The notes under the pieces were generated by a model. It made no database searches. It saw only the letters and a program-made list of their open reading frames with translations, and had not been told where the DNA came from. From Acanthococcus lagerstroemiae (Eukaryota; Arthropoda; Insecta; Hemiptera; Eriococcidae), in assembly GCA_031841125.1 (NCBI GenBank), contig CM063113.1:33439312-33503311 (forward strand): a DNA stretch of 64,000 nucleotides. Reading direction: 5' to 3'. Made by a program: the position numbers and the translations under genes. This document shows positions 35,620 through 46,019 of the stretch, piece after piece; the first letter of the stretch is position 1; each line of letters starts with the position of its first letter.

Positions 35620-36350
35620 ATGGGCGGATGGATGGATAGCCGGACGGGAACTGCTCAGGCGAGGTACCTACAACAGAGTTGAAAACCACGTTTGAGTACG
35701 GGCACAAAACACTACTGCACCGTAGCCCAAAACCAATAACATAGCCAAGCATTTAAGCGATCCTATTCTCTGGCCCAGTATCCGACTAGCACCAACATAC
35801 CAGGGGGTTCATACCTAGCCCGCACAAATGCCTATAGGTACCCTGGTAGTGCCGGCCCTGAGGCTGTGCTGCAGTTCAGTATGCTGTCCGGAGACTCGAC
35901 CGAATGCCCACAGCCGGATCCACATTATCGCCTGGGTAGGGTAACGTCTAAACCCTGCATAGTGGAGAGCTGGGGCGTCAACTACGCCCCCGCCGGCGAG
36001 AAAGTATTGCGAGCAAGCGTAAATATAAGAGCAGTTTAAAAAGCCAAAACAAAATGTGTACTCAGTGAGCAAAACTCACCCCAAATTGATGTCTCTCACC
36101 AACACCACAAAATACGCGACGACACTTTCGAAATACGGCTTACACACGAATCAAATTTCCTGCAACGGACCTCTACCGCAGTCGTTAACTAAATGCCACG
36201 AGGCACGAGCCCGCGAACGCGAAGACCTTGGCACAAGGGATGCGTTCCTCGCCCTCCAGTAGGTTCTCCAGGGAAACCAGTCATGCATACAAGCGGGTGA
36301 AAGCGGAGAGAAACGAAGCGACAAGCGCGTAAGATTCGACCCTATACAGG
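35620..36350. other. GC-rich block of unknown origin
   Basis: A sharply delimited segment of higher GC than both flanks, with open frames on both strands (for example 35815-36072 on minus) but no domain I recognise. It ends at CCCTATACAGGGTGTAT near 36340-36356, a short palindrome like the terminus of some insect repeats (compare ACACCCTGTA at 54201). It is probably a foreign repeat insertion. Confidence 0.4.
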
Positions 36351-36499
36351 GTGTATTTATTTAGACAGAAATTTACTCTTACATATGTAGTCAGCTTTAG
36401 TGACCTGCTAGAGGTTGACCTGTTCTATCCTCCTCTAATTTTTATCATATCTTCTCCCTCCCCAGTCCCTTTTTCTTGCTCCCACATATTTTTTTCACA

Positions 36500-36660
36500 G
36501 GTGTCTGAATGTTTCTGTTTGTCACTATGTATGATAGAAAATTTGAAAAAAAAGAAACTGCCTGGACATGATAGGATCACCAATGAATAGAGGAAATATG
36601 AAGGAGAAACATTTACAACTTACCATCGTTTCTTTCTTCAGCCCTCTCCACTCCAATCCC
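36500..36660 (+). pseudogene. LINE fragment upstream of RT motif 1
   Basis: The plus strand reads MIENLKKKKLPGHDRITNE, a stop, then RKYEGETFTTY. This fits the LKKGKAPGPDGITNE..KYGGE.L block that precedes the RT core in many LINEs. It is a short, stop-containing relic. Confidence 0.6.
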
Positions 36661-36708
36661 TTCGGTTATGTTTTTTAATACTTCAACCATCTCGTTTCCT
36701 CATTTTTT

Positions 36709-37325
36709 ACTTATTACTAGAGCACGGATTTCTTGACTTCAAAATATTGGCATTATTTGGCACGGAAATAAAATCACAAAAATCTTGAGTAAAAGTGGAA
36801 AATTGTGTTTTTTTTTCTTTTAATTTATTTGGACCAACGATTAAGGTCATATGCCCTTGAAAAATATTTGACGTCATAAAAATTAATATAAAAGAATAAT
36901 GATCACAATTGATACCGTTCGCAGTTGAAGGAACACTAATTCTTAAATCGTTTTTCTTTATCAATCTCTATTTATCAAAATTCTTGCATATGCCTGCCTC
37001 CCGAGTCATGTTACAATGTATCCGAAGTATGTTACTATGTTGCACGTTATATCTCGAAATTTTCGTACTCATCGTGAGAAATGGGTCATTTTTTTCCGTT
37101 CTTTTATACATACAAGGATTGCTTTGTTGATATTGGTCGTATTTGGCATTATTCGGCATTTTATCCGTTTCTGGCATTTATACAGGTTTTTGGCATTTTT
37201 GGCCAAAAAAATTTTTTCCCTAGCCTCCCCATATGCTAAAACGTGCTTACCTTTCACTCCCAATCCTTCCGCCCTCATGCAAGTAATCTGACAAATGCCA
37301 CGAAATCCGTGCTCTACTTATTACT
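36709..37325. mobile_element. MULE-like MITE with perfect 10-bp TSD
   Basis: The element spans 36719-37315 (597 bp). It starts AGAGCACGGATTTCTTG and ends with the inverse of AGAGCACGGATTTCGTGG, giving TIRs of about 18 bp. The 10-mer ACTTATTACT flanks it perfectly at 36709-36718 and 37316-37325. TSDs of 9-10 bp favour the Mutator-like superfamily. The interior has repeated TTTGGCATTATT words near both ends and no transposase. Overlapping open frames inside are not genes. Confidence 0.8.
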
Positions 37326-38969
37326 AAAAACCTAACATTCATTGCTAGTTATACTCTACGGCAACATTGGCTTCAAAAATACTCTGCAACGCAGAAGTAA
37401 CGTTGTATTGAAATGATGAAACGTACTCAGTTTTCATGTTACATGAAAAGTAAATACAACACTTTTAAAAATACATATAAATTCACAATGTCCTGCAGGT
37501 TTTGTTCATTACGAGATCCTCTTCTAATCTACGGACATATACATGATCAGCCGAACATTTTCTCTATATAAAAACCAATTAATGGACGTTTTGAAAATTG
37601 CTCCTGTGAAAAAGCACATGGGTAACGAACATTATAGAGGGAGGTTATCTTTTATATGTTATCTTTTATTTTAAAAAAAAAAAAAATCGTGCGAATCTTG
37701 TTTTTCCGCTTCATGAGCAAAAATCAACAAAAGAAACCGAAGAAAATGGTTTTTTGAGCGTTTAGGTATGTGCCACCATTCAAAAATGCTAAAAATGGGC
37801 GAAGAGTAAGTAGGTACATTGAGAAATGTTTGCAAATCAACATTTTTTTTTTTTGCCAGCTCAAAAATGGTGGCGTAGGTGCCATCTCGAAATGTTGAAA
37901 ATTTTAAATCAATTGTAGAGGTAAATAATGGTCGACAAAAATTTCAAAAAATTTTGGTGTATTTACATTAGGGGCTTTCTTTTACACACCAAACTTCGTA
38001 CTAGCCGACCGAAAAATGCCGAAAATTGAGCTACAAGTGTGATAATCATATTATATTTCGATATTTCGCCCCTCTGGAAAGTGGTAGGATTGTGCCACTT
38101 TTGGCTCTGAAATTTTCTTTTACCACTGCAAAAGAAAAACCTGAAAAATCGATGTTGGCCGATTCACCTATCATACCGGACTGTAACCTTTTCTGTCCAA
38201 ATTTCTTATAAATAGCCCACACGACAGAATAAAGCTACATTTCATTATAATAATAATAATATTCTAATTACACATACCTAATCTTACTGTATTACTGTGC
38301 AATTTTGTCATTTACCTTATGAAGAAAATAGTGAAACTCATCTCTCTTTCGGCGAAAATGAGTTCGTCTGGATGATCCCACACTTCCTTTCGGCATTTAT
38401 AATGCAAAATATAGACAATGCAAAACTAATGAAAACAGCACATCGCACGTTATTTTCAAATGAAAACTATAACTGACTGTAACGACATTTTGTCCACCAC
38501 GTTTATTGTGATAGAGAATATAATGACGACCAAGTTCATCACTCGTGCAAAATCCGTCCAAATTTCGTTCACATTTCGCGGACGCTAAGCCTCATGTGAT
38601 ATACATGCCCTTGCAGTCTTCATTATGCTCTAATTAAGCGCATTAAATGCGAAGGAAATTGTCAGCCTATCTTGGAGCGTCCAACCCGCGATACAAATTG
38701 GGGCTAAATATGCTCAATTCACGCGCGCGTTTTCGGCCGGCTGAATTAAAAGCGCGTAACATGTTCAGAATAAGCCCGGACGTACGCTACGCGAAAGAAA
38801 TATCGCGTTTACGCGATTCAAATTTCCAATCGGGAGCACTCTACACACTGGATGGAACAAGAAAAAAAATTCACGAAATTCCGTGTAGCTGTTTGCGCGT
38901 GATCGCGTTAAATCACTTCGCTCTATATAATTGACGTAGAATTAGCACCAGAATTATATTTAGCAGAGT
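37326..38969. other. No gene recognised; possible noncoding conserved patch
   Basis: 37640-38010 has weak internal repetition of ATGGTGGC/GCCACCAT words flanking A/T runs. 38570-38930 is less AT-rich, contains TCTAATTAAGCGCATTAAATGCG and many CpGs, and looks unique. That could be regulatory DNA, but nothing in the sequence proves it. Confidence 0.35.
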
Positions 38970-39975
38970 TGTGACGTCGATCAGTCACGGAATGATCGAG
39001 ACGCCACCTGGTGAAATTACGTCCAAACAGCTGATGTAATTTAAGGCGCAGTGGAAGACTATAGGTTTGAGTACCAAGTTCAAGAAAGAACAGATTAAAT
39101 ACAGGCATAACTTATTTATTTATTTAAACAAAACTGCTTATAAACTTTCTTCCGGTCCAGTCCTCCGAAATTCAACGGTTACCTAACGGCAAACAAACAA
39201 GTCCACCGTCAGTCCAAAGGATGTTAGTAAATTCTAATTTAAATGTTAATTAAATTAAATGTCGGCTAGTGGTAAGGAGGATATGCACTGGCAATCCTGG
39301 ACCCCGACTATACCACAAGAGAGGAAGTTTACCTTATACTCAGGGTACCGACCCATAAGTTTGGTCAGGACAACAGCAGTTCTGGATCAAGTAATAAATT
39401 GAGCCAAAGGTTGGGAAGGCGGGGAGGGTCCCTAATTCGGTTGGAATAATTTCGTTCCGACCAAACAGTAAAGAAATTTCCTCGGAAGTCAAGGACCCCA
39501 GACAGGGTTAGAAATAAGTAGCTTCTCCCTTTACCGAAAGGGAAAAAATGCACGGATCCATCACGAATGGACAATTTAAATATATCAGGTTTGTACCAGA
39601 ATAATTACGTTCTGGGTGCAAATTGAAAAAATAATTTACCACACAAGAAGGGGGTAAACAATAAGAATTCACTAACCTGAGCCATGCTGCTTCACAACAC
39701 AAAAACCACACGCGATTCCCCCACACACCTGTAATTGTAACAACTAAATTCACAATAACAATACTGAAGCGCGAGCGAGTCCTGAACAAGAATGACCTGA
39801 TGGGTATTGTTCTGCTCAGCCCTTTTATGTTTGTTGGGGCACGTTGTTTACTACAATTCTCAAACTATCAACCATTGGTCGAAGTCGGAAATTGTGACGT
39901 CAATAGTGTACCTCACGACGTCACCTCACCGGGGTGACTTACGTATTTATTATCAGTAGCCTGGACTATGTCACA
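38970..39975 (-). mobile_element. Candidate solo LTR
   Basis: The segment begins TGTGACGTCGATC and ends with TATGTCACA, giving TGTGAC/GTCACA inverted ends as in LTRs. On the minus strand a TATA-like CATAAAAGGGCTGAGC occurs near 39820-39835, and AATAAATAAATAAG occurs near 39113-39128 in the position expected of a poly(A) signal. No 4-6 bp TSD is visible and no internal retroelement sequence adjoins it. The alternative is another unrelated repeat or a gene's terminal exon. Confidence 0.35.
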
Positions 39976-40222
39976 TATTTTCGACAATAATATAAGATTC
40001 CGCGAAAGTGTAGTTTAGGGGGGGGGGCAAGCAGCCTGATAGCTGACCAACCGCTCCCCCTCCTAGCAATTCTATCATAACTGGTTCTATTCAGTGAATT
40101 TGTTGTTGGGTTAACTGTTGCGAAACATGAGGCGTATTGGTCTGTGCCTGTGAGCCGTTCGTGAACTGCTACTTCATCCCAGAGCGGCGATTTCTTCCCT
40201 CGTACTCCATATTGAATAATGT

Positions 40223-40301
40223 ATGATATTATTATCGTTACCCTTTCTCCGCTGTCTCGTAATTAGCATTTTTATTATTCTTATTTGGTTTTTATTCGCA
40301 G
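40223..40301 (+). other. Alternative in-frame upstream extension of the dpr exon (signal-peptide-like)
   Basis: The frame of the dpr exon stays open upstream to an ATG at 40223 and would add about 26 hydrophobic residues (MILLSLPFLRC, then ISIFIILIWFLFA) resembling a secretion signal. However, the T-rich polypyrimidine tract before a splice acceptor also encodes Phe/Leu/Ile by chance, and a strong CAG acceptor sits exactly at the hydrophobic/hydrophilic boundary. I favour intron, with an alternative first exon as a minority possibility. Confidence 0.3.
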
Positions 40302-40489
40302 ACAAAAGGGAAATACTGTCTTCCAAACAGCATCCGCCGGAATGGCAGCAACTGTGGTATTCAAATATCGAAGAGTTTCAAAAACTGATAGAACCCATTT
40401 TCGATAATAACACCGTTACCAATATGACGGTACAGCTGGGCGGTACCGCGTTTCTGCACTGTCGTGTCCGGAATCTGGGCGAACGAACG
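40302..40489 (+). CDS. dpr-like: dpr-family Ig cell-surface protein, exon of first Ig domain (partial)
   Basis: This exon encodes roughly 63 residues: a short N-terminal linker, then IEPIFDNNTVTNMTVQLGG and TAFLHCRVRNLGERT. The N-x-T-x-Q-x-G-x-A/T-x-L-x-C-R-V-x-N-L-G pattern, with the B-strand Cys of the first V-type Ig domain, is characteristic of insect dpr proteins (defective proboscis extension response), neuronal surface receptors that bind DIP partners in synapse specification. The exon ends at ACG followed by GTAAGA (donor at 40490) in phase 0, directly before where the conserved SWIRxRD block should continue. A good acceptor (T-rich tract then CAG, 40284-40301) precedes it. The later Ig exons are not in the window. 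I cannot say which dpr paralogue it is. Confidence 0.8.
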
Positions 40490-41489
40490 GTAAGAATTTT
40501 TACTATTTTTTCTCTCTCATACGAGTACGTATTGACTGAGTTTTGCAAATTTACAGCTGTACAGCTCCGTGTAGCGTGTGCAATTTTACTTTTTTTTTCC
40601 CTTTTTTTTTTTTTTTTTTTCTCTTTCTTCTATCGACGATATTTATTCGACAATCGTCGATGCCGTGTATACGAGAAGCGACAGTCCTGATTTATGCGGC
40701 CGGCGCGGAAGTCGGGTATAGCGTGCTTAGCTACTTTAGCTACTTATCCGACCGCGTACCCCGATTAATAATTTCACCTTCAATACCGATTTGAAACGCA
40801 GCTGGGTTCGACGAGTATCTGCGATCTAGTAACTGATAACTTTTACGTATTTGGGTTTCGGTGCTCCATCGAATTTACGGCGTTTTACGTATGCAAATCT
40901 ATTAACACGTTTCGGCCGTCGCGAGTTGATTGGTTTTGTAGAGCGAATGGCGAATGGGGATTTCCAATAACGTAACATCGAAGACCGATAATTTATGCTC
41001 GCCATTTATACAAAAAGTCCGCCATTATCTGAGTTGAATTTCGGTATTCGTCGAATCTAGTTTCTCCCAGTTTGCACTCCAAGTTTTACGGTCGAACTAT
41101 AAGGTAAAAAAATGAGTAGGGTGGTCCAGGATTTCGTTATAAAGTGTTTTGCTCCCAATGTAAGACCTGGATTGTTGGATTGTTCATAATCAGACCGCCA
41201 CTACCGAGTCCAGGCCTAAAAACTCCAGCACTTCAGCAAATAATTCGCCGATCGGTAAACTATACATAGAGCAAGTCGCATGAACTTTATACTATCCAGT
41301 GTAATTACGATGAAATACAGAATACACTAATAACGGGCAGCTAACTCCGCCCTTGACGATCTTATTTACCTGTAATTAACGAATAAATGCACGGTTAAGT
41401 ATGCTGCACTCTGACTACCACTTTTTCATTTCTTTAGTTTACTACAGCTTCGGTTAGTTGTATGACGATTTTACATTTACCGAATAGTT
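40490..41489 (+). other. Probable dpr intron, no further exon found
   Basis: Begins with a consensus donor GTAAGA. Contains a T run near 40587-40620 and unique sequence. I searched for the expected SWIRKRDLHIL and YTSDERF-like coding blocks here and further right and did not see them. Confidence 0.5.
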
Positions 41490-41690
41490 TAGCAAGAATG
41501 TGAGTGAGCTATCGCCCACCCATATCTGCCCCACTGCGAGCCTGTAAATTTCACTAATTCATCCACCCATCTGGGGGCTGATGCTGTATGTCTAGCATAT
41601 CCCATTTTTAGACGTTTGAATTAATATAATCTACGTCATGGCATTTGGTTCTGTGTTTGATTTCCCTAATACTGATCATATGTCCATGCC
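41490..41690 (-). pseudogene. RTE-like LINE C-terminal fragment
   Basis: The minus strand reads IKHRTKCHDVDYINSN, a stop, KWDMLD, and in another frame APRWVDELVKFTGSQWGRYG. This is the KW..GH...TRWVDEL...G..W tail seen in other RTE copies of the window. It is frameshifted and short. Confidence 0.65.
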
Positions 41691-41865
41691 CGTATGCCAA
41701 ATTGGCTCCGCAGACAACTTACCCCGACCCCGGGAACTACCCTTTCATGTATCACATCGGTGACCAGATGGACATCTTGAGGCTGGTTTAGGCTCTCATT
41801 TCGCCTTTCCATGCTTCGGATTTACGTTGTCCTGCCAGAGCCACTGTGGGACTCCCGACTGATCG
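41688..41865 (-). pseudogene. R1-like LINE 3' UTR, distal piece
   Basis: This interval aligns with 49793-49970, the region just beyond the C-terminus of the R1-like ORF at 49785-50900. Shared words include GGAACTACCCTT/GGAAACTACCCTT, ATCACATCGGTGACCAGA/ATCGCATCAGTGACCAGA, CATTTCGCCT and CGTTGTC.TGCCAG. Homology stops near 41865 and resumes at 44527, so the UTR is interrupted by the intervening sequence. Confidence 0.7.
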
Positions 41866-41879
41866 AGGTAACGCTTACC

Positions 41880-42330
41880 ATTTGACGTCAAATTTACATC
41901 AAATCGACCTTTTGTCATGATTCAGAATCGACTCATGATCGACGTCGATTTCTCGTCGAAATAGTTCTGAGGTTGTCGACTACAAATCGATGACCCGACA
42001 TGACAGCATATCGACGTCGAAATCAGGTCGGCATGAAATTCGTAGCACTTCAAATCAACGTCGAAATTGAGTCGATTTTGGGTAAATACCGTTCCGCGCC
42101 CTGTAAATCCACGTCGACTTCGAGTCGAATTTGAGTGTATGATTTCCCATGAGCCTCAAATCGGCGTAAGAATTCAGTCGATTGCGGATAATTAGCTTTT
42201 TTTGTGGACCATAAATCAACGTCGATATGAAGTCAATTCTGTATGAAGAGTTTTTTATAGGACTTCAATTTAGTATCAAAATTAAGTTGAATCTGGGTCT
42301 ATACATATTTAGTCGTTGCCCATCCATAGA
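41880..42330. repeat. Tandem array, 53-55 bp unit with (A)CGTCGA core
   Basis: Unit starts near 42055, 42108, 42161, 42216 and about 42270, with more irregular ones to the left. Each has TCAACGTCGA, GAGTCGATTTTG-like and a spacer ending CTGTAAA or CCTCAAA. The core GTCGAC is palindromic. The array is related to the blocks at 42775-42960 and 44100-44510. Confidence 0.7.
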
Positions 42331-42774
42331 TGTCAAACACATGATGTGAACAGATCAAGAGAACACATACACTCCAAACAGACGTTCAGATTTGATTAAT
42401 TGTGATTCATTCCTTGGCCAAAACGCCGCGTCTTGAGTGTTATTCTTAAATAAAGTATGTGAACTATGAATTTTTATTTGAATTTTCGTTATAGATAAAT
42501 CCCTGACGCGTTGGTGTCAAACTGAAAGTGTATGCTGTTTCTGCATTCAAAATTATAACAACATTCGCGGCTATTGTACAGTTGATAAGCAATATTTCCT
42601 CGAGTGCGGTAAGGGAGGATTGGAGGAAGGCGCCGTAATGTTCTCTCATTTAACTGGAACATATTATGGTCCACATAGAAAGCACTTGAAAATCTATGAA
42701 AAGGCTGACACAAATATTACTCGGTATTGCTGTCGATTTTGAGTCGACTTACGAGTAGTAATCTACCCAGAATT

Positions 42775-42960
42775 AACAACTACATAGTATGAACGTCGAC
42801 ATCGAGTCAATATTCTGTCGACTTTGATGATGACGCTTCAGAATTTTTGACGATTTGAAGTCGACAGCGAAATGGGGCGGAAATTGAGTCGGTTTTGTAT
42901 TCAACACTGCGTCTCGACTTGAAGTTGACAAAGAAATGGAGTAGAAATGAAGTATGTGGC
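42775..42960. repeat. Isolated units of the GTCGAC satellite
   Basis: Two units about 64 bp apart begin at TTGAAGTCGACAG (42855) and TTGAAGTTGACAA (42919). Each is followed by GAAATGG.G.AGAAAT, as in the right-hand array. Confidence 0.6.
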
Positions 42961-43149
42961 ATGGTTTTCCATCCAAGAGTGATTCTTAGTTAATTGTCCG
43001 ATTTCAAAATTCAAATTTTACCTTTTCGTTTTTTCAATTTTTCTTTTTTTGTGAAATTTTCATTCAGCTATTCATAAGTTATACATGTACTAATGTGCAA
43101 ATCATAGAAATTTCTGTTCGCGAGGTGTACATTTTTAAAGAAAATTCAA

Positions 43150-43905
43150 AACACGGGAATGAGAACAGGTCCACGGACGCGCATTCTTTTCCGACGAAGT
43201 TTTTCCGATTTTCTTTTCTCAAGTAAAACTTCTTCTCGACATTTTTCAGTTTTTTTTTTTTTTTTTTAGCGCCACCTTTTAAAGAAAGTCGAACTTTTAA
43301 TGAATAACCTCATTTCCGTGGATCACATCTTATTCCTGTGGAAATGCAAAATTATACAAAGTCCATGGGAATGAGAATTTCTCCGTAAAATACGTCTAGT
43401 TGGTACAGAAGTCTGTATACGACTTTCGTTTTACGAAATTCAGTGTTGGCACACTTGAGGACACAAATAGTTACTGGACGAGAAAGAGGACGTATTTGGT
43501 TGTACTAAACGTTTTGCCACGGAAATGAGAATCAAGAACACACAACTGACGTCTTCATCACATTTCGGCACATTGACTTAACCTTGACGTATGTAAATAC
43601 TACAGGCATGCTGACTAGACATTAGCATAAGTGTTGGCGCCAGTGTGAACAGATTGCTTTTCAGGTAGTGTCGCTAACACGCTACTTAATATTGTCACGG
43701 GAATGTGATAAAAGGAGGGTGGACAGGCACAAAAGTGACTACCATTTCCCCTCCTTGATGGCATGGAATAGTCTGAACACAATTTGAAGTTTATCGGTTG
43801 TGTACGTCTTCCGATAAAACAGTCTCTGAACAAAAACGTTGTATTGAAGGTCACATACATTCATGTTAAAAATAAAACTTCGAGTATGGACATATTACGG
43901 GAATG
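43150..43905. repeat. Dispersed ACGGGAATGAGAA motif, five copies
   Basis: The word occurs near 43153, 43366, 43516, 43693 and 43894, with one or two changes per copy, spaced about 150-210 bp. Flanking bases do not align well by eye, so this is either a very old tandem repeat or a conserved binding motif of the element. Confidence 0.5.
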
Positions 43906-44099
43906 AGAAAATTGATATTGTTAATTTTTTTGAAGAGGGAGAGGGTATTTTTTCGTCTGTAAAATCATATGACTTTGTTCTTTAGGTTGATCACTAATCG
44001 ATGAAAACTTGGGACCATTTGAAAATTGAAAATGTAGTCTACAATTCGCTCAGCACTTAAATGAGGATCTGAGAATCACCACCCTCAACTACATTCAGA

Positions 44100-44510
44100 C
44101 TTCAATTCGATAGAGAAATTACGTAGCGTGGTGCGATTCCAAATTTGACTGGTTTTTGACTTCAAGTCGACGGTGATATGACGTAGAAATTTGGTAGCAC
44201 AGTATTGTTGTAAATTCGACTGGCTTTTTACTTCAAGTCGACGGGGAAATTAGATAGAAATGGGGTAGCACGTATAACTTTCAATTTGACTCCATTTCGA
44301 CTTGAATTCGACGGCAAAACGGAGTCAAAATTGAGTAGCATGGAATAGTGTGAAATTCAGTTGTATTACGACTCAAAGTCGACGTCAGTTAGCAGCCGAT
44401 TTAGTTTGAAAATCAACTCCTTTTCGACGAAATTTTCTGAATACCTCGATTCGACATTGCATTCGAGTCGACTTCCGGTCGACACTGCCGAAAAAAATCC
44501 AAATCGACGG
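44100..44510. repeat. Tandem array, 70-71 bp unit
   Basis: Units start at TTCAAGTCGACGG-like words near 44101, 44161, 44232, 44302 and 44372. Each contains GAAAT..GTAGAAAT, GGTAGCACG and AATTCGACT. The GTAGCAC word also occurs once in the left array (near 42042), tying the two together. Confidence 0.75.
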
Positions 44511-44526
44511 TCAAGTGGTTCAACGG

Positions 44527-44620
44527 GCCTTGAATTCGGGTGGCTCACAACCGGACTGCACTTCCTTCCGTTACTCCTTTCCTCCTAGTCTTGGTACCTG
44601 TGGTGACACAGAAACGTGGC
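44527..44620 (-). pseudogene. R1-like LINE 3' UTR, proximal piece
   Basis: TTGAATTCGGGTGG, CTTCCTTCCGTTACTCC and CTTGGTACCTGTGGTGAC align with 49978-50060 of the other R1 copy. It continues the piece that ends at 41865 and shows where the foreign insertion stops. Confidence 0.65.
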
Positions 44621-44689
44621 TCTAATACTGACCTTGTCCTTTTGTTCATTGTTCAGTATACTGCGAAATCTTAGAATGCAAAGTCCTTT

Positions 44690-45990
44690 CAGTCCTGAGA
44701 GTGCTAAAAGCAAGCAAAGCATCAGGACAAGATAAAATTGAAAATTACGAATTAAAAATCCTTGCTGACAAGTTTTCACCAAGTTTAACAAAACTTTTCA
44801 ACCTGATACTGTAAAATAAAGCAATACCAATATAATTGCGATTTTCAGAAATAATATTACTATTTAAAAAAGGAAATAAAAATGATATAAGTAATTACAG
44901 GTCAATAAGTTTGAGTTCAAGTTTTGGATAAATTTTTGCCGAAATAATCAAAAATCGCATATACCCACAATTGAATCAGTGCCAAGGTGCTGAACAGGCA
45001 TGATTTCGTAAAAATCATTCTACCACGGACCAATTATTCATATTTGGACAACTAATAGAAAAAATAAGGGAATATAATCAACTATTGTACCTATTCGCTT
45101 TTGATTGTATAATTATACTTATCATCACTTTGGGAAGCCTTAGGTCGTCAGGGAATAAACTGATAAAAACCATAAAAGACATATAAATATAAAAATTCAG
45201 AGGGAAGGGTACGTCTGGACAAATCGGGGCTAAAATTCAAAGTAGAAAGAGAATTTGAACTGGGCGATACTCTCTCACCCAATCTATTCAATCGCTTACT
45301 AGAAGATGTGTTTCAAAAATTAATAATATGGGAAAGGTAGGGCATAAAAATCAATGAGGAATGGCTCAGTAATGTAAGATTTGCTAACGATGTGGCGCTA
45401 ATCTCTCAGGACGACAAGGAACTGGAAAAATGGCAAACGAGCTAGCTGAGCAATGTCGGAAAGTAGGATTAGAAATAAATGCCAATAAAATGGTGCCACT
45501 AACAGGCGCTCAACTATGTAAAGGAATCAAGATTGGAAGTGAGCTAATAAAAGTAGCAGAAAGTACAACTGAAATTTACTAGAACCTAAATAGCTATGAA
45601 ATGGGCAATGATCGGAGTGAATCGAAGAGACAGGCTATGTAATAAATTGGTGAGGCAGAATCAAGAACGAAAGACTGCAGATACACAACGGAAAAACTAA
45701 AATTTGATTATGCAGGCCGGATGGCCAGAGGGGGGAGGGACAGATGGGAAACGAAAATTTTGGAGTGGATACCCAGAGACTCAAAAAGGAAGATAGGGAA
45801 ACCTGAAACAAGGTGGGAGAATGAATTAAGACAACGCGTAGGAGCTGCATGGGGAAGAGATTCCCGAGTCGAAAACTACTGTAAGAGGATGAGGGAGACC
45901 AATGCCCGTAAATGGGCGCGTTAAGAGTTGTATAATTATGTTATTATCATAATGTCATAATCGGCTGTAAAAAATACAAAAATAAAAATA
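44690..45990 (+). pseudogene. RTE-like LINE, degraded, plus orientation
   Basis: From 44690 the plus strand shows LKASKASGQDKIENYELKIL, then FSEIILLFKKGNKNDISNYR, AEQA then FRKNHSTTDQLF, NEEWLSNVRFANDVALIS and CRKVGLEINANKM. After frame changes it continues at 45721-45924 with GKPETRWENELRQRVG and ENYCKRMRETNARKWAR, then a stop. These are RT motifs in order and the RTE-like C-terminus. The catalytic FADD box reads FAND. Multiple stops and frameshifts. It is one of few LINE copies sense to the dpr exon. Confidence 0.8.
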
Positions 45991-46019
45991 CTGCGAAGCG
46001 TGGCGTATTAAGTCCGTCT

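Larger units (their letters stand above)
41866..44526. mobile_element. Unclassified 2.66-kb insertion carrying two GTCGAC-rich arrays
   Basis: The boundaries are defined by R1 3' UTR homology on both sides. The left end AACGCTTACCATTTGACGTC and the inverse of the right end, CCCGTTGAACCACTTGACCG, are similar and may be TIRs. Inside are a 53-55 bp array (41880-42330), a small related block (42775-42960), a region with five copies of an ACGGGAATGAGAA word (43150-43905), and a 70-bp array (44100-44510). No transposase or RT is visible. It resembles foldback or satellite-bearing non-autonomous DNA elements in plan, but I do not recognise a family. No clear TSD was fixed. Confidence 0.55.
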
